Assembly (NCBI RefSeq): GCF_001514115.1
Contig: NZ_KQ948451.1
Span: 1,076,109-1,140,108 of the forward strand
Direction: 5' to 3'
Length of the DNA stretch: 64,000 nucleotides
Source of the DNA: Streptomyces olivochromogenes
Lineage (GTDB): Bacteria > Actinomycetota > Actinomycetes > Streptomycetales > Streptomycetaceae
In this document: one piece after another, positions 18,689-27,397 of the stretch
Numbering within the stretch: the first letter of the stretch is position 1
Layout: every line of letters begins with the position of its first letter
Made by a program: the position numbers and the translations under genes
Notes under the pieces: model-generated
What the model saw: only the letters and a program-made list of their open reading frames with translations
Told to the model about the DNA's origin: nothing
Databases searched by the model: none

Positions 18689-19546
18689 ATGGGACGAGTC
18701 ACGGAACGACGCAAGGTGATCCGCATCCGGGACGGGGCCATCTCCACCCGCCCGGACACGCTCGTCGCCGAGGAGCCACTGGAGATCCGCCTCAACGGGA
18801 AACCGCTCGCGATCACCATGCGCACCCCGGGCGACGACTTCGCGCTCGCGGCGGGCTTCCTCGTCAGCGAGGGGGTCTTCGGCCGGGCCGACGAACTGCA
18901 GAACATCGTCTACTGCGCGGGCGCCACGGTCGACGGCTCCAACACGTACAACGTCGTGGACGTCCGGACGGCACCCGGAGTCGTGCTGCCCGACATCACC
19001 CTGGAGCGCAACGTCTACACGACCTCGTCCTGCGGCCTGTGCGGCAAGGCGAGCCTGGACGCGGTCCGTACGACGGCCCGCTGGGCCATCGACGACGGCG
19101 CCGACGCTCCCCCGGTCCGGCTGGAGCCCGCTCTCCTCGCCGGCCTCCCCGACCGGCTGCGCGAGGCCCAGCGGGTCTTCGACCGGACCGGGGGTCTGCA
19201 CGCCGCGGCCCTGTTCACGGAGGACGGGGAGATGCTCGACGTACGGGAGGACGTGGGCCGGCACAACGCGGTCGACAAGCTGGTCGGGCGCGCCCTGCAA
19301 CGCGGCGACCTGCCGCTCTCCCGCATGATCCTGCTGGTGTCGGGCCGGGCCTCCTTCGAGCTGGCGCAGAAGGCGGTCATGGCGGGCATCCCCGTACTGG
19401 CGGCGGTCTCGGCACCGTCCTCGCTGGCGGTGGACCTGGCCGCCGAGACCGGGCTGACCCTGGTGGGCTTCCTGCGCGGCCCCTCCATGAACGTGTACGC
19501 GGGCGAGCACCGCATCGCCCTGCGGGCCGCGGCCGCCCAGGGCTGA
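18689..19546 (+). CDS. fdhD: Formate dehydrogenase accessory sulfurtransferase FdhD
   Basis: FdhD transfers sulfur to the molybdenum cofactor of formate dehydrogenase, which is needed for activity. The 285-residue protein has the conserved CxxC pair (Cys115, Cys118) in [12 protein letters not shown], the N-terminal [36 protein letters not shown], and the late [13 protein letters not shown] motif. It lies 7 bp after the iron-sulfur half of FdhA and closes the operon. Its presence confirms that the split enzyme is maintained as a working formate dehydrogenase. Confidence 0.94.
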   Translation: MGRVTERRKVIRIRDGAISTRPDTLVAEEPLEIRLNGKPLAITMRTPGDDFALAAGFLVSEGVFGRADELQNIVYCAGATVDGSNTYNVVDVRTAPGVVLPDITLERNVYTTSSCGLCGKASLDAVRTTARWAIDDGADAPPVRLEPALLAGLPDRLREAQRVFDRTGGLHAAALFTEDGEMLDVREDVGRHNAVDKLVGRALQRGDLPLSRMILLVSGRASFELAQKAVMAGIPVLAAVSAPSSLAVDLAAETGLTLVGFLRGPSMNVYAGEHRIALRAAAAQG

Positions 19547-19549
19547 CCG

Positions 19550-19615
19550 GCTCCCCGCGGCACGGCGGCGGGGCCCCGACCGGCGGGGAGCGCCCCCTGC
19601 GCCGTAGGGGCCCCG
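19550..19615. terminator. GC-rich inverted repeats between convergent operon ends
   Basis: GCTCCCCGC (19550-19558) pairs with GCGGGGAGC (19583-19591) around an inner CGGGGCCCCG, and another GGGGCCCC lies at 19607-19614. It sits between fdhD and the convergent LysR gene and could terminate both transcripts. Confidence 0.5.
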
Positions 19616-19637
19616 CCTCAGCCCGCCGCGACCGGGC

Positions 19638-20474
19638 TCACGACTCCTCGGCCCGCGCCGGGTCGGCGAGGGGGGCGAGCAGGGCGAAGGCGGTGATCAG
19701 AGGCGAGTGCCGGCTCGCCTCCCAGGCGAGCAGCACCTCGTCGCGCTCCGCGTCCGGCACCGGTACGTAGGTGATGTCCGGGCGCGAGTACTGCTCGGCG
19801 ACGGACTCGGGTACGAGCGTGATGCCGGCCCCGCTCGCCACGGACTCGAACTTCTCTTCGATGGTGCGGATCGGCAGCTCGCCGGGTCGGGGGTCGGCGT
19901 ACCTCAGGCGCGGTTCGTCCGCCAGGTCGGCCAGGGCGAGCTCCGGTTTGCCCGCGAGCCGGTGGTCGGCGGGGAGCATCGCCACGCGCGCCTCGCTGAA
20001 CAGCGGCAGCAGCGTGAGGCCCTGCTCGCGGATCGGGCGGCGTACGTAGGCGAGGTCGACGGTTCCGTCGAGGATGAGCCGCTCCTGGTCGTCCCATTCG
20101 ACGCGGCGGGCGAGCGCCTCGACGTCCGGGTGGGCGGCCCCGAAGGCGCGCAGGGCGCGGGTCACGACGACGCCTGCCCGGAAGCCGACGACCAGCCGGC
20201 GCGGGCCGCCGGCGGCCCGGCGCACCCGGAGCCTGGTGGCGTCCGCGGTGGCGAGCAACTGCCGGGCGTCGTCAAGGAGTTGGCGCCCGGCCGCCGTCAG
20301 GGTCACACCATGACTGTCGCGTTCGAGGAGCGGTGCGCCCAAGTCCTTCTCCAGGGCGCGGATCTGGCGGCTCAGGACCGGCTGAGCGATGTGCAGTCGC
20401 TCCGCCGCGCGGCCGAAGTGGAGCAGCTCGGCGACCGCCACGAAGTAGCGGACCTTCCGCAGGTCGAGGTCCAT
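19638..20474 (-). CDS. LysR-family transcriptional regulator
   Basis: The 278-residue protein has an N-terminal winged HTH (LRKVRYFVAVAELLHFGRAAERLHIAQPVLSRQIRALEKDLGAPLLER, residues 5-55) and a periplasmic-binding-like effector domain with the usual LVVGFRAG start near residue 93. The ATG at 20472-20474 gives MDLDLRKVRYF, the standard start for this subfamily. It is divergent from a short-chain dehydrogenase gene that has lost its middle, so its natural target may be gone. Confidence 0.88.
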   Translation of the reverse strand: MDLDLRKVRYFVAVAELLHFGRAAERLHIAQPVLSRQIRALEKDLGAPLLERDSHGVTLTAAGRQLLDDARQLLATADATRLRVRRAAGGPRRLVVGFRAGVVVTRALRAFGAAHPDVEALARRVEWDDQERLILDGTVDLAYVRRPIREQGLTLLPLFSEARVAMLPADHRLAGKPELALADLADEPRLRYADPRPGELPIRTIEEKFESVASGAGITLVPESVAEQYSRPDITYVPVPDAERDEVLLAWEASRHSPLITAFALLAPLADPARAEES

Positions 20475-20535
20475 GGCCGCCCCTTCCGTCGTCGCGGTGG
20501 CGATGCCTTCAGGGTATCGCCCCTGGCGAAAGAGG

Positions 20536-20916
20536 ATGAGTCTGCGAGGAGAGCGGGTCGTGGCCGTCGGCGGCACGGCGGGCATCGGGCTCGCGGTGGC
20601 GGAGGCCGGAAGGAACCTCTCCCGCGCACTGGCACTGGAGCCGGCGCCGATCCGGGCCGACGTGGTCTCCCCCGGCGTGGTCCGCACCGAACTGTGGCGG
20701 GAGCTGCCGGAGGCCGACCGCGAGGGCCTATTCTCATCCGCCGCGCAGTCACTGCCGGTCGGGCGGGTCGGGGAGCCCGAGGACGGGGCGGAGGCGTACC
20801 TCTGCCTGATGCGCGGCCGGTACAGCACCGGTTCGACCGTCGTCGTGGACGGCGGCACGGTGCTGGTGCGACCGCGCAAAATCCCCTGCCCCGCTCCGCG
20901 CCTCAGCCCGCGCTGA
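20536..20916 (+). pseudogene. Internally deleted short-chain dehydrogenase (SDR)
   Basis: The 126-codon frame joins an SDR N-terminus (ERVVAVGGTAGIGLAVAEA) directly to an SDR C-terminal half (LSRALALEPAPIRADVVSPGVVRTELW ... PVGRVGEPEDGAEAYLCLM ... VDGGTVLV). About 120 residues in between are missing, including strands 2-5 and the catalytic Ser-Tyr-Lys. The frame is intact across the junction, with GAGG before the ATG, so a short protein could still be made but not an active enzyme. Confidence 0.8.
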
Positions 20917-21445
20917 AGTGCACCTGCGCGGTGGTCACGACCGTGCCCAGGCGTGGGAAGTCGAGGCGGACCGACGCCTCGTGTTCGGGCGCGGTGAGGG
21001 CCGCCATCGCGTCCTCGGCGAACACGAGGTCGTAGCCGAGGTCGCCGGCGGCGCGGGCGGTGGACTCGACGCCGAGGTTGGTGGCGATCCCGCCGAAGAC
21101 GAGGGTGGAGATGCCGCGCTCCCGCAGTCGCTCGTCGAGACCGCTGCCCTGGAACCCGCCGATGGTCCGCTTCACGACCTCGAGGTCACCCTCCACCGCG
21201 AGCCCGGCGACGAGTCCGCTGCCGGGCGGCTGCTCGGGCAGCCCGGGCCGTTCGCCCCGGACGAGCACGACGAGCGCGCCCGCCTTGCGGAAGGTGGCCG
21301 CCAACTCCTCGGCGGCGGCGAGGACTTCGGTGCCCTTGCGAGGTTCCACGGGCAGTCCGACGATGCGCTCCATCAGATCCACGAGCACCAGGGCGGTGCG
21401 CGCGGGGTCGAGGGCGAGCCGGGGTTCGGTTTCGGGTGCGGTCAT
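20903..21445 (-). CDS. Isochorismatase-fold hydrolase lacking the catalytic cysteine
   Basis: The 180-residue protein has the isochorismatase-like fold with the conserved Asp23 (LVLVDLMERIVGL) and Lys92 (VVKRTIGGFQGSGLDERL). The usual nucleophile position reads GIATNLGVESTAR, with Gly125 where most cysteine hydrolases have Cys. In true isochorismatases (EntB, PhzD) the Cys is also absent, so it may act by the Asp-Lys mechanism or have another role. It overlaps the end of the SDR remnant by 14 bp on the other strand and lies 19 bp after the MarR gene, probably in the same transcript. Confidence 0.82.
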   Translation of the reverse strand: MTAPETEPRLALDPARTALVLVDLMERIVGLPVEPRKGTEVLAAAEELAATFRKAGALVVLVRGERPGLPEQPPGSGLVAGLAVEGDLEVVKRTIGGFQGSGLDERLRERGISTLVFGGIATNLGVESTARAAGDLGYDLVFAEDAMAALTAPEHEASVRLDFPRLGTVVTTAQVHFSAG

Positions 21446-21464
21446 GACGGAACGTTAGCCTTCA

Positions 21465-21905
21465 TCAGCCGTCCGTACCGGAAATCCGGATCAACAGGCC
21501 CATGAACTGCTTCCGCTCGGCCTCCGAGAGTGGCGAGAGGAGCGCGTCGTTGGCCTCGCGCGCCACCCGCTCGCAGCGCGCGAGGAGGCGTGCGCCCTCC
21601 TCGGTGATGGACACCGCGTTCTTGCGCCGGTCCCTGGGGTCGGGTTCGCGCAGGACCAGGCCCGCGCCCTGGAGGTCGTTGAGAACACCGACCAGGTCCT
21701 TGGGGTCGAGCCGGATGCTGCGGCCCAGTTCGGCCTGGGCGACGGGGCCGAGGTCGGAGACGGCGGAGAGCACCACGTGATCCCACATCTTCAGGCCCTC
21801 GGCCGCCAGGGCCTCGGCGACGAGGGCACGGCCGCGGGCGGCGGTGCGGCCGAGGAGCCAGCTGGGGAGGGAGCGGATGGCGGGCAGGGGGGCGGAGGCG
21901 GACAT
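21465..21905 (-). CDS. MarR-family transcriptional regulator
   Basis: The 146-residue protein is a typical MarR winged-helix dimer subunit. Its recognition region reads AQAELGRSIRLDPKDLVGVLNDLQGAGLVLREPDPRDRRKNAVSITEEG (residues about 57-105), with the DRR wing. It is divergent from a zinc-type oxidoreductase gene, and two perfect palindromes lie between them. It very likely represses both itself and that gene, with release by a phenolic or electrophilic ligand as usual for the family (inference). Confidence 0.92.
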   Translation of the reverse strand: MSASAPLPAIRSLPSWLLGRTAARGRALVAEALAAEGLKMWDHVVLSAVSDLGPVAQAELGRSIRLDPKDLVGVLNDLQGAGLVLREPDPRDRRKNAVSITEEGARLLARCERVAREANDALLSPLSEAERKQFMGLLIRISGTDG

Positions 21906-21926
21906 GGGGCCAGCCTAGCGAATAAC

Positions 21927-21972
21927 CGTTGGGCATCCCAACGAATCTCGGATACCGTTGGGAATCCCAACG
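21927..21972. promoter_or_regulatory. Two perfect MarR-type operators
   Basis: CGTTGGGCATCCCAACG (21927-21943) and CGTTGGGAATCCCAACG (21956-21972) are identical 7-bp inverted repeats around three bases. Their centres are 29 bp apart, close to three helical turns. Both lie between the divergent MarR and oxidoreductase genes. Side-by-side binding of two dimers on one face is likely. Confidence 0.85.
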
Positions 21973-22022
21973 ACCCGAGGACTCATCCCCTCATCCCCTC
22001 ACCACTCACCCCTGGAGGTGCG

Positions 22023-22946
22023 ATGCGTCGCGTCCGATACGAGCACACCGGCGGCCCCCTGTTCCTGGAGGACGTCCCCGTACCCGCCGCCGGACCCGGC
22101 GAACTGCTGGTGCGCACCGAGGCGATCGGCGTCACCCTCCCCGTCGTCCGCAAGGTCACCGAGGCCGCGGAGCCGATCCCGCTCGGCGGTGAGATCGCGG
22201 GCGACATCGTCGCCGTCGGGGCGGGCGTCACCCGTTTCGCGGTGGGCGACCGCGTCACCGGACTCTGCTTCGGGCACGGGTACGCCGACCATGCCCTGCT
22301 GCACGAGACCATGGCCTCCCCCGTCCCGGCGGGTGCGAGCGCGGTCGACGCCGTCGCCCTCGTCCGCAGCGGGCTGGTCGCGCTCGGCGCCCTGGAGGCC
22401 GCGCGCCCCGCACCCGGCGAGGCGGCGCTGATCACCGGCGCGGCGAGCGGGGTCGGCCATCTCGCCGTCCAACTCGCCCGGCTGCGGGGCGCGTCACGTG
22501 TCGTCGGGGCCGTGTCCGCGCTCGCCCTCGGCAAGGCGGAGTTCGTGCGAGGTCTCGGCGCGGACGAGGTGATCGCGTACGACTCCGAGGACTGGGGCGA
22601 GCCCGTCGACTACGTTCTCGACGCGGTCGGCGGCGACCTGCTCACCCCGGGCGTCGCCGCCCTCGCCCCGGGCGGGCGGCTCGTCGCGTACAGCTCGGGC
22701 GGCGGGAGCGTGCGGGCGTACGACCTGCTGGTGGGCGCCAAGTCCGTGATCGGCTTCCAGATGGCCCGGATCGCACGGAACGAGCCGGGGCGGTACGAGC
22801 GGTGGCGCGAGGAACTGTGGCGGCTGTTCGCGGAGGGAGCGCTGCGGCCCGCCGTGCACGGGGAGTTCGCCCTGGAGGACGCGGCGGAGGCGCACGCGGC
22901 GATCGCGTCACGGAGCAACCTGGGGAAGGTGGTGCTGCGCCCCTGA
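22023..22946 (+). CDS. MDR-family NADPH:quinone/alkene oxidoreductase
   Basis: The 307-residue protein has the medium-chain dehydrogenase layout: a GroES-like N-terminal domain (GEIAGDIVAVGAGVTRFAVGDRVTG near residue 60) and a nucleotide-binding domain with AALITGAASGVGHLAVQLARLRGA near residue 140. It lacks the cysteine zinc ligands, as in quinone oxidoreductases. GGAGGTG precedes the ATG. It is divergently arranged with the MarR gene across the two operators and is the likely regulated target, perhaps in detoxification of quinones or enals. Confidence 0.88.
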   Translation: MRRVRYEHTGGPLFLEDVPVPAAGPGELLVRTEAIGVTLPVVRKVTEAAEPIPLGGEIAGDIVAVGAGVTRFAVGDRVTGLCFGHGYADHALLHETMASPVPAGASAVDAVALVRSGLVALGALEAARPAPGEAALITGAASGVGHLAVQLARLRGASRVVGAVSALALGKAEFVRGLGADEVIAYDSEDWGEPVDYVLDAVGGDLLTPGVAALAPGGRLVAYSSGGGSVRAYDLLVGAKSVIGFQMARIARNEPGRYERWREELWRLFAEGALRPAVHGEFALEDAAEAHAAIASRSNLGKVVLRP

Positions 22947-23108
22947 CAGACAAGTTCAGATTTGGCGTGAACACGACCGGTGCTCGCTTCTTGTGGGGCC
23001 GCTGAGGGCCCAAGTAGCGTCTGTGGCACACACATTGGACGTCGGATGTCGGATGTCGGATGTCCAGATCACCCTGGTTGCCCAGACACACGAAGGGCAG
23101 GTCGCACC

Positions 23109-25016
23109 ATGTCGGCACGTCTGCGCGCACGTCTCAGATCCACCCTGACCGCAGTCCTCACGGCCGCCGCACTGTGCGTGCTCGCGCTGCCGAGCCCCGC
23201 GAGGGCCGACGCGGCGGACGCATCCGGTGTATCCGGTGCGTCCGGTGCGTCCGGTGCGTCGTTCGAGCAACAGGTGCTCTTCAGGGCCTCCCAGGATCCC
23301 GGCTACGCCTGCTTCCGCATCCCGGCCGTGGTGCGGAGCACCCACGGCACCCTGCTGGCGTTCGCCGAGGGGCGCGTGCACGACTGCGGCGACGCGGGTG
23401 ACATCGACATCGTCGTCAAACGGTCGACCGACGGCGGCCGGACCTGGGGACCGCTCCAGGTCGTCAACGAGGGGGCGGGCGACACCCACGGCAACCCCGC
23501 CCCGATCGTGGACCACGAGACCGGTCGCATCGTGCTGGCGGAGACGTACAACACGGGCCGCACCGACGGGCGCGGTTGCGACGTCCCCTGCGACCGCACC
23601 CCGCATCTCCAGTACAGCGACGACGACGGCCTCAGCTGGTCCGCACCGCGCGACCTGAGCGCCGAGATCCTCCCGCCGAACTGGAACTCCTGGTACGCCA
23701 CCGGCCCCGTGCACGGCATCCAGCTGACCCGTGGCAGGCACGCCGGGCGGCTCGTCTTCGGCGTCAACACCGAGACCTGGAGCGACAGTCGGGTCACCGC
23801 CAACAACGCCGCCCTCATCACCAGTGACGACGGCGGCGATCACTGGCGGATCGGCGCGAGCGACTCCTGGCCGATCGCGGACGACGGCACCTTCCGTCAG
23901 AAGCCGTCCGAACTGACGCTCACGGAACGCGCCGACGGGTCCGTCCTCGTCAGCGGGCGCGAGCAGGACGGCACCGACCTCGGCCACCGCACCCAGACCG
24001 TCAGCCGCGACGGCGGCGACAGTTTCACTGCGCCCTTCCGCGACCTCCCCGGCCTCTACGCGCCCCAGGTCCAGGGCTCCGTACTCCGCCTCGGCGACCG
24101 CATCCTGCTGGCCTGCCCCGGCGACCCCGACCGCCGCCGGACCATGATGATCCGCTCCTCGTACGACGGCGGGCGCACCTGGGACAGCGTGGACCGCGGC
24201 ACGGTCGTGACCACCGACTGGTCGGGCTACTCCGACCTGGTCGGGATCGGCGGCGGCGCGGTGGGGCTGCTGTACGAGGGCGGCGCGGTCGACGCACGCG
24301 ACGAGGTCCGCTTCGCCCGCTTCACCGAGGACTGGCTCACCCCGCGGCGCGGCCCCGACCCGACGACCGCCGACCTCGCCCGGCACGCCGAACCGGCCGC
24401 GGTCCTCGGCGGCGCCGGGGAGACGGCGGGCGTGCGCGGCGGCGCGCTGGAGTTCGACGGCGCCGACGACGCCGTACGGCTGCCGTATCAGGACCGGCTC
24501 CCGCTCGGGACGAAGGACTTCACCGCGTCGCTGTGGTTCCGCTACACGGCCACCGGCGGGGAGCAGCCGCTGCTGTGGATGGGCGGGATCGGGACGACGC
24601 AGCCGCAGGTGTGGATGCGTGCCGAGCCCGCGTCCCACCGGATCACCGCGCTGATCACCACGAGGAACGGAGCCGCGGCCCCGACCTCCGTCTCCGTGCG
24701 CACCGCGAGCGCCTACAACGACGGACAGTGGCATCATCTGGCCCTGCGACGGGGCGACGGACTGCTCACGCTCTCCGTCGACGGTACGGCGGTCGGCGCC
24801 GCGGACGTGCCCGGGTCGGTCAGCCGCAACTCGCCGTTCGGGGTCCATGTCGGGCAACGGATGGACAGCCGGGCGTACTTCACGGGAGCGATCGACGAAG
24901 TGCGCGTCTACGACCGGGCGTTGAGCGACGACGAGTTGTCCGCGCCGCCCTCCGGGGAAGTGACCCGGGACACCGTCCTGTATCTGCCCATGGACCGGGT
25001 ACGCGGCGGCCACTAA
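23109..25016 (+). CDS. Secreted exo-alpha-sialidase (GH33) with C-terminal LamG domain
   Basis: The enzyme is predicted to remove terminal sialic acids. The 635-residue protein has a signal peptide (cleavage near ALPSPARA-DA), then a SGASGAS linker made by 9-bp tandem repeats. The six-bladed sialidase domain starts with the catalytic-arginine motif FRIP (residues 69-72). Asp-box blocks follow (STDGGRTWG, SDDDGLSWS, SDDGGDHWR, SRDGGDSFT, SYDGGRTWD). From about residue 440 a LamG/concanavalin-like domain (GALEFDGADDAVRLP ... FTGAIDEVRVYDRALSDDE) probably binds glycans. The ATG at 23109 begins a clean signal peptide. A TCGGATG repeat (about 23042-23065) lies upstream. Confidence 0.9.
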   Translation: MSARLRARLRSTLTAVLTAAALCVLALPSPARADAADASGVSGASGASGASFEQQVLFRASQDPGYACFRIPAVVRSTHGTLLAFAEGRVHDCGDAGDIDIVVKRSTDGGRTWGPLQVVNEGAGDTHGNPAPIVDHETGRIVLAETYNTGRTDGRGCDVPCDRTPHLQYSDDDGLSWSAPRDLSAEILPPNWNSWYATGPVHGIQLTRGRHAGRLVFGVNTETWSDSRVTANNAALITSDDGGDHWRIGASDSWPIADDGTFRQKPSELTLTERADGSVLVSGREQDGTDLGHRTQTVSRDGGDSFTAPFRDLPGLYAPQVQGSVLRLGDRILLACPGDPDRRRTMMIRSSYDGGRTWDSVDRGTVVTTDWSGYSDLVGIGGGAVGLLYEGGAVDARDEVRFARFTEDWLTPRRGPDPTTADLARHAEPAAVLGGAGETAGVRGGALEFDGADDAVRLPYQDRLPLGTKDFTASLWFRYTATGGEQPLLWMGGIGTTQPQVWMRAEPASHRITALITTRNGAAAPTSVSVRTASAYNDGQWHHLALRRGDGLLTLSVDGTAVGAADVPGSVSRNSPFGVHVGQRMDSRAYFTGAIDEVRVYDRALSDDELSAPPSGEVTRDTVLYLPMDRVRGGH

Positions 25017-25026
25017 CGTCCCGTCC

Positions 25027-26271
25027 GTGCCCGACGACTCACGAGCACGACGACGGCGGACCGGGGCCGGCCTCGGTGTCCTGCTCGCCCTGGTCTGCGC
25101 GGCCGTGCTGCTCACCGCCCTCCCCGACCACGACCGGGAGGGCGGCGGCGCGTGCACGGCCCGTACGCTGCGGTCCTGGAGCGCGGACGCGCGGCTCACG
25201 GCCGAGTTCGCGCGGTACGGCGACGACGCGAGCCGTGTCGACGACTGGACCGGCGGCGACGGCACGCACTCGGTGCGGCTGCCGGACGGGCGGGTGCTGT
25301 GGCTGTTCTCGGACACGTATCTGGGCCAGGTGCACGGGCCTCCGAACCCGGTCGGCGAGTCGTACGCGTGGCGCGACACGAGTGCGCCCCTGGTACGGAA
25401 CTCGGCCGTGGTGATGTCGAAGGACGGGCGGCTGGAGACGACGCTGCCGACGCCGGTGTTCCCCGACCCCGGGCCGGGGCGGTGGCGGTGGCCGGTCGCG
25501 GCCCGTGTCGAGCCCCGCTCCCCCGGCTCCTCCGAGCAGGTCGTCCGCGTCCTGCTGTGGACGCGTACCGCCGGCCAGGCTCCCTGGATCTACGGCGTGC
25601 CCACGTCCACCGAGGTCGCCACCCTCTCGCTGCCCGACCTGCGACTGGAAGGCGTCACCACGGTCCTGGACCAGAGTTCCGTGACGGATCCCTCCCGGCG
25701 GGTGCTGTTCGGCACCTCGACGGTCGACGCGGGCGCGTGGACGTACGTCTTCGGCGGCGACGACGGCCAGGCCGCCTCGCGCCCCGCCTCGCAGGCGTAC
25801 GTGGCGCGGGTGCCGCGCGGCCGGCTCGGGCAGCCGGCGGCCTGGGAGTACTGGGACGGCGGCGGATGGGCGGTGCGGGCACGGCCGGGGCCGGTACTCG
25901 GGGACGAGCGGCGCACGGGGGTCGGCAGCGCGTTCACGGTGGTGCGGGACGGCGGGACGTACGTCCTGTTCACGATGGCGGCGGGCACCGCGGGCCTGAC
26001 GACGATCACCTCGTACTGGGCGTGCGCGCCGACCGGCCCCTGGCGGGGGCCCACCCGGAGTTTCGGTCCGCCCCTGCCGCAGGGGCAGGTCGCCGCGTAC
26101 AACCCGCAGGTGCACGCGGCGCTGAGCGACGGCGACCGGCTCGTCCTGAGCTATGACGTGAACTGGCTGGACACGACGGGCGGTGTCTCGGCGCAGGCGA
26201 ACCTCAGTCGGAACGTGGCGCTGTACCGACCTCGATTCGTGACGCTGCGACTGGGGGCACCGGGGTCGTAG
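25027..26271 (+). CDS. DUF5005-like secreted or membrane-anchored protein
   Basis: The 414-residue protein has one N-terminal hydrophobic helix (GLGVLLALVCAAVLLTALP, signal or anchor). Its beta-propeller-like domain resembles Streptomyces proteins annotated as DUF5005: DGTHSVRLPDGRVLWLFSDTYLG near residue 80, FLNSAVVM-like RNSAVVMSKDG, YVFGGDD near residue 240, and the ending LSRNVALYRPRFV. The function is unknown; the fold is common in glycan-processing proteins. The GTG start lies 10 bp after the sialidase stop, so it is probably co-transcribed with it. The last 68 bp overlap the convergent transporter gene. Confidence 0.75.
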   Translation: MPDDSRARRRRTGAGLGVLLALVCAAVLLTALPDHDREGGGACTARTLRSWSADARLTAEFARYGDDASRVDDWTGGDGTHSVRLPDGRVLWLFSDTYLGQVHGPPNPVGESYAWRDTSAPLVRNSAVVMSKDGRLETTLPTPVFPDPGPGRWRWPVAARVEPRSPGSSEQVVRVLLWTRTAGQAPWIYGVPTSTEVATLSLPDLRLEGVTTVLDQSSVTDPSRRVLFGTSTVDAGAWTYVFGGDDGQAASRPASQAYVARVPRGRLGQPAAWEYWDGGGWAVRARPGPVLGDERRTGVGSAFTVVRDGGTYVLFTMAAGTAGLTTITSYWACAPTGPWRGPTRSFGPPLPQGQVAAYNPQVHAALSDGDRLVLSYDVNWLDTTGGVSAQANLSRNVALYRPRFVTLRLGAPGS

Positions 26272-27244
26272 CCGCCTCGGGGTCGTGGGCGCGGCGCTTG
26301 GCGATCACCGCGCACACCATCAGCTGCATCTGGTGGAAGAGCATCAGCGGCAGCACGGCGAGCGAGGCGTGCGCGCCGAACAGCACGCTGGCCATGGGAA
26401 GCCCCGAGGCGAGGGACTTCTTCGACCCGGCGAACTGGATCGCGATGCGGTCCTCGCGGTGGAAGCCCAGCGCCTTCCCGCCGTACCAGGTGAGCGTCAG
26501 CATCACCGCGAGCAGCACGGCCTCGACCGCGAGCAGTCCCGCCAGTCGTACCGCGCTGACCTGGTGCCATATGCCCTGCACCATGCCCTCGCTGAACGCG
26601 GTGTAGACGACCAGCAGGATCGAGCCGCGGTCGACGTACCCGAGGACCTTCTTGTGGCGCGTGATGAACCCGCCGATCCAGCGGCGCAGCACCTGCCCGG
26701 CGAGGAACGGCACCAGCAGTTGGAGCACGATCTTGACCAGCGAGTCCGCGGAGAAACCGCCGCCGCTGCTGCCCAGCAGTGCCGCGGCGAGCAGCGGGGT
26801 GACGACGATGCCAGCGAGGGAGGAGAAGGAGCCGGCGCAGATCGCGGCGGGCACGTTGCCGCGGGCCATGGAGGTGAAGGCGATCGACGACTGGATGGTC
26901 GAGGGGACGAGCGTGAGGAAGAGCAGACCGGTGTAGAGGTTGTGTGTCAGGAGCACCGGTTCGAGGCCGCGGGCGGCCAGGCCGAGCAGCGGGAAGACGA
27001 CGAAGGTGCAGGCCAGGACGGTGACGTGGAGCCGCCAGTGCTTGAGGCCCTCGACGGCCTCACGGGTGGAGAGCCGGGCCCCGTAGAGGAAGAAGAGGAA
27101 GGCGATGGCGGCCGTGGACGCGCCCGACGCGACGTCGGCGCCCGTACCCCGTGCCGGGAGCAGGGCCGCCAGGCCCACTGTCCCGAGCAACAGCAGGATG
27201 TAGGGGTCGATCGGCATCCAACTCGGCCACTGCAGGCGTTTCAC
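26204..27244 (-). CDS. Bile acid:sodium symporter (BASS/SBF)-like transporter
   Basis: The 346-residue membrane protein has about ten helices. BASS hallmarks are GASTAAIAFLFFLYGARLSTREA near residue 45, TLVPSTIQSSIAFTSMARGNVPAAICAGSFSSLAGIVVTPLL near residue 110, and the crossing-helix motif IAIQFAGSKKSLASGLPMASVLF near residue 280. It is likely to move an organic anion with sodium. The start is GTG (27242-27244). It is divergent from a LysR regulator with a perfect palindrome between them, a frequent pairing for this family. Confidence 0.88.
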   Translation of the reverse strand: MKRLQWPSWMPIDPYILLLLGTVGLAALLPARGTGADVASGASTAAIAFLFFLYGARLSTREAVEGLKHWRLHVTVLACTFVVFPLLGLAARGLEPVLLTHNLYTGLLFLTLVPSTIQSSIAFTSMARGNVPAAICAGSFSSLAGIVVTPLLAAALLGSSGGGFSADSLVKIVLQLLVPFLAGQVLRRWIGGFITRHKKVLGYVDRGSILLVVYTAFSEGMVQGIWHQVSAVRLAGLLAVEAVLLAVMLTLTWYGGKALGFHREDRIAIQFAGSKKSLASGLPMASVLFGAHASLAVLPLMLFHQMQLMVCAVIAKRRAHDPEAATTPVPPVAASRIEVGTAPRSD

Positions 27245-27371
27245 GGTGCTCCACTGCTCAGACGTCGTACGGTGCGGCCCCGGGGCAAGGATGGTCCCCG
27301 GGCGGGTCGTGCCCTCTCCATCGTCCTCTTCCGGCCCGCGATCGGGAATCCGTCATACCGTTCTGACTGTC

Positions 27372-27386
27372 ATCGCGATTCGCGAT
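27372..27386. promoter_or_regulatory. 15-bp palindrome, probable LysR operator
   Basis: ATCGCGATTCGCGAT is a perfect inverted repeat 11 bp before the LysR GTG and in the intergenic region shared with the divergent transporter gene. Its position close to the start fits autorepression by the LysR protein. Confidence 0.6.
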
Positions 27387-27397
27387 AACGTGGGGGT

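Noticed and set aside
20536..20916. Intact small SDR
   Set aside because: The catalytic Ser-Tyr-Lys region and most of the Rossmann fold are missing.
22956..25379. 807-codon minus-strand frame opposite the sialidase gene
   Set aside because: The plus strand has a signal peptide, Asp boxes and a LamG domain; the minus frame is a composition artefact.
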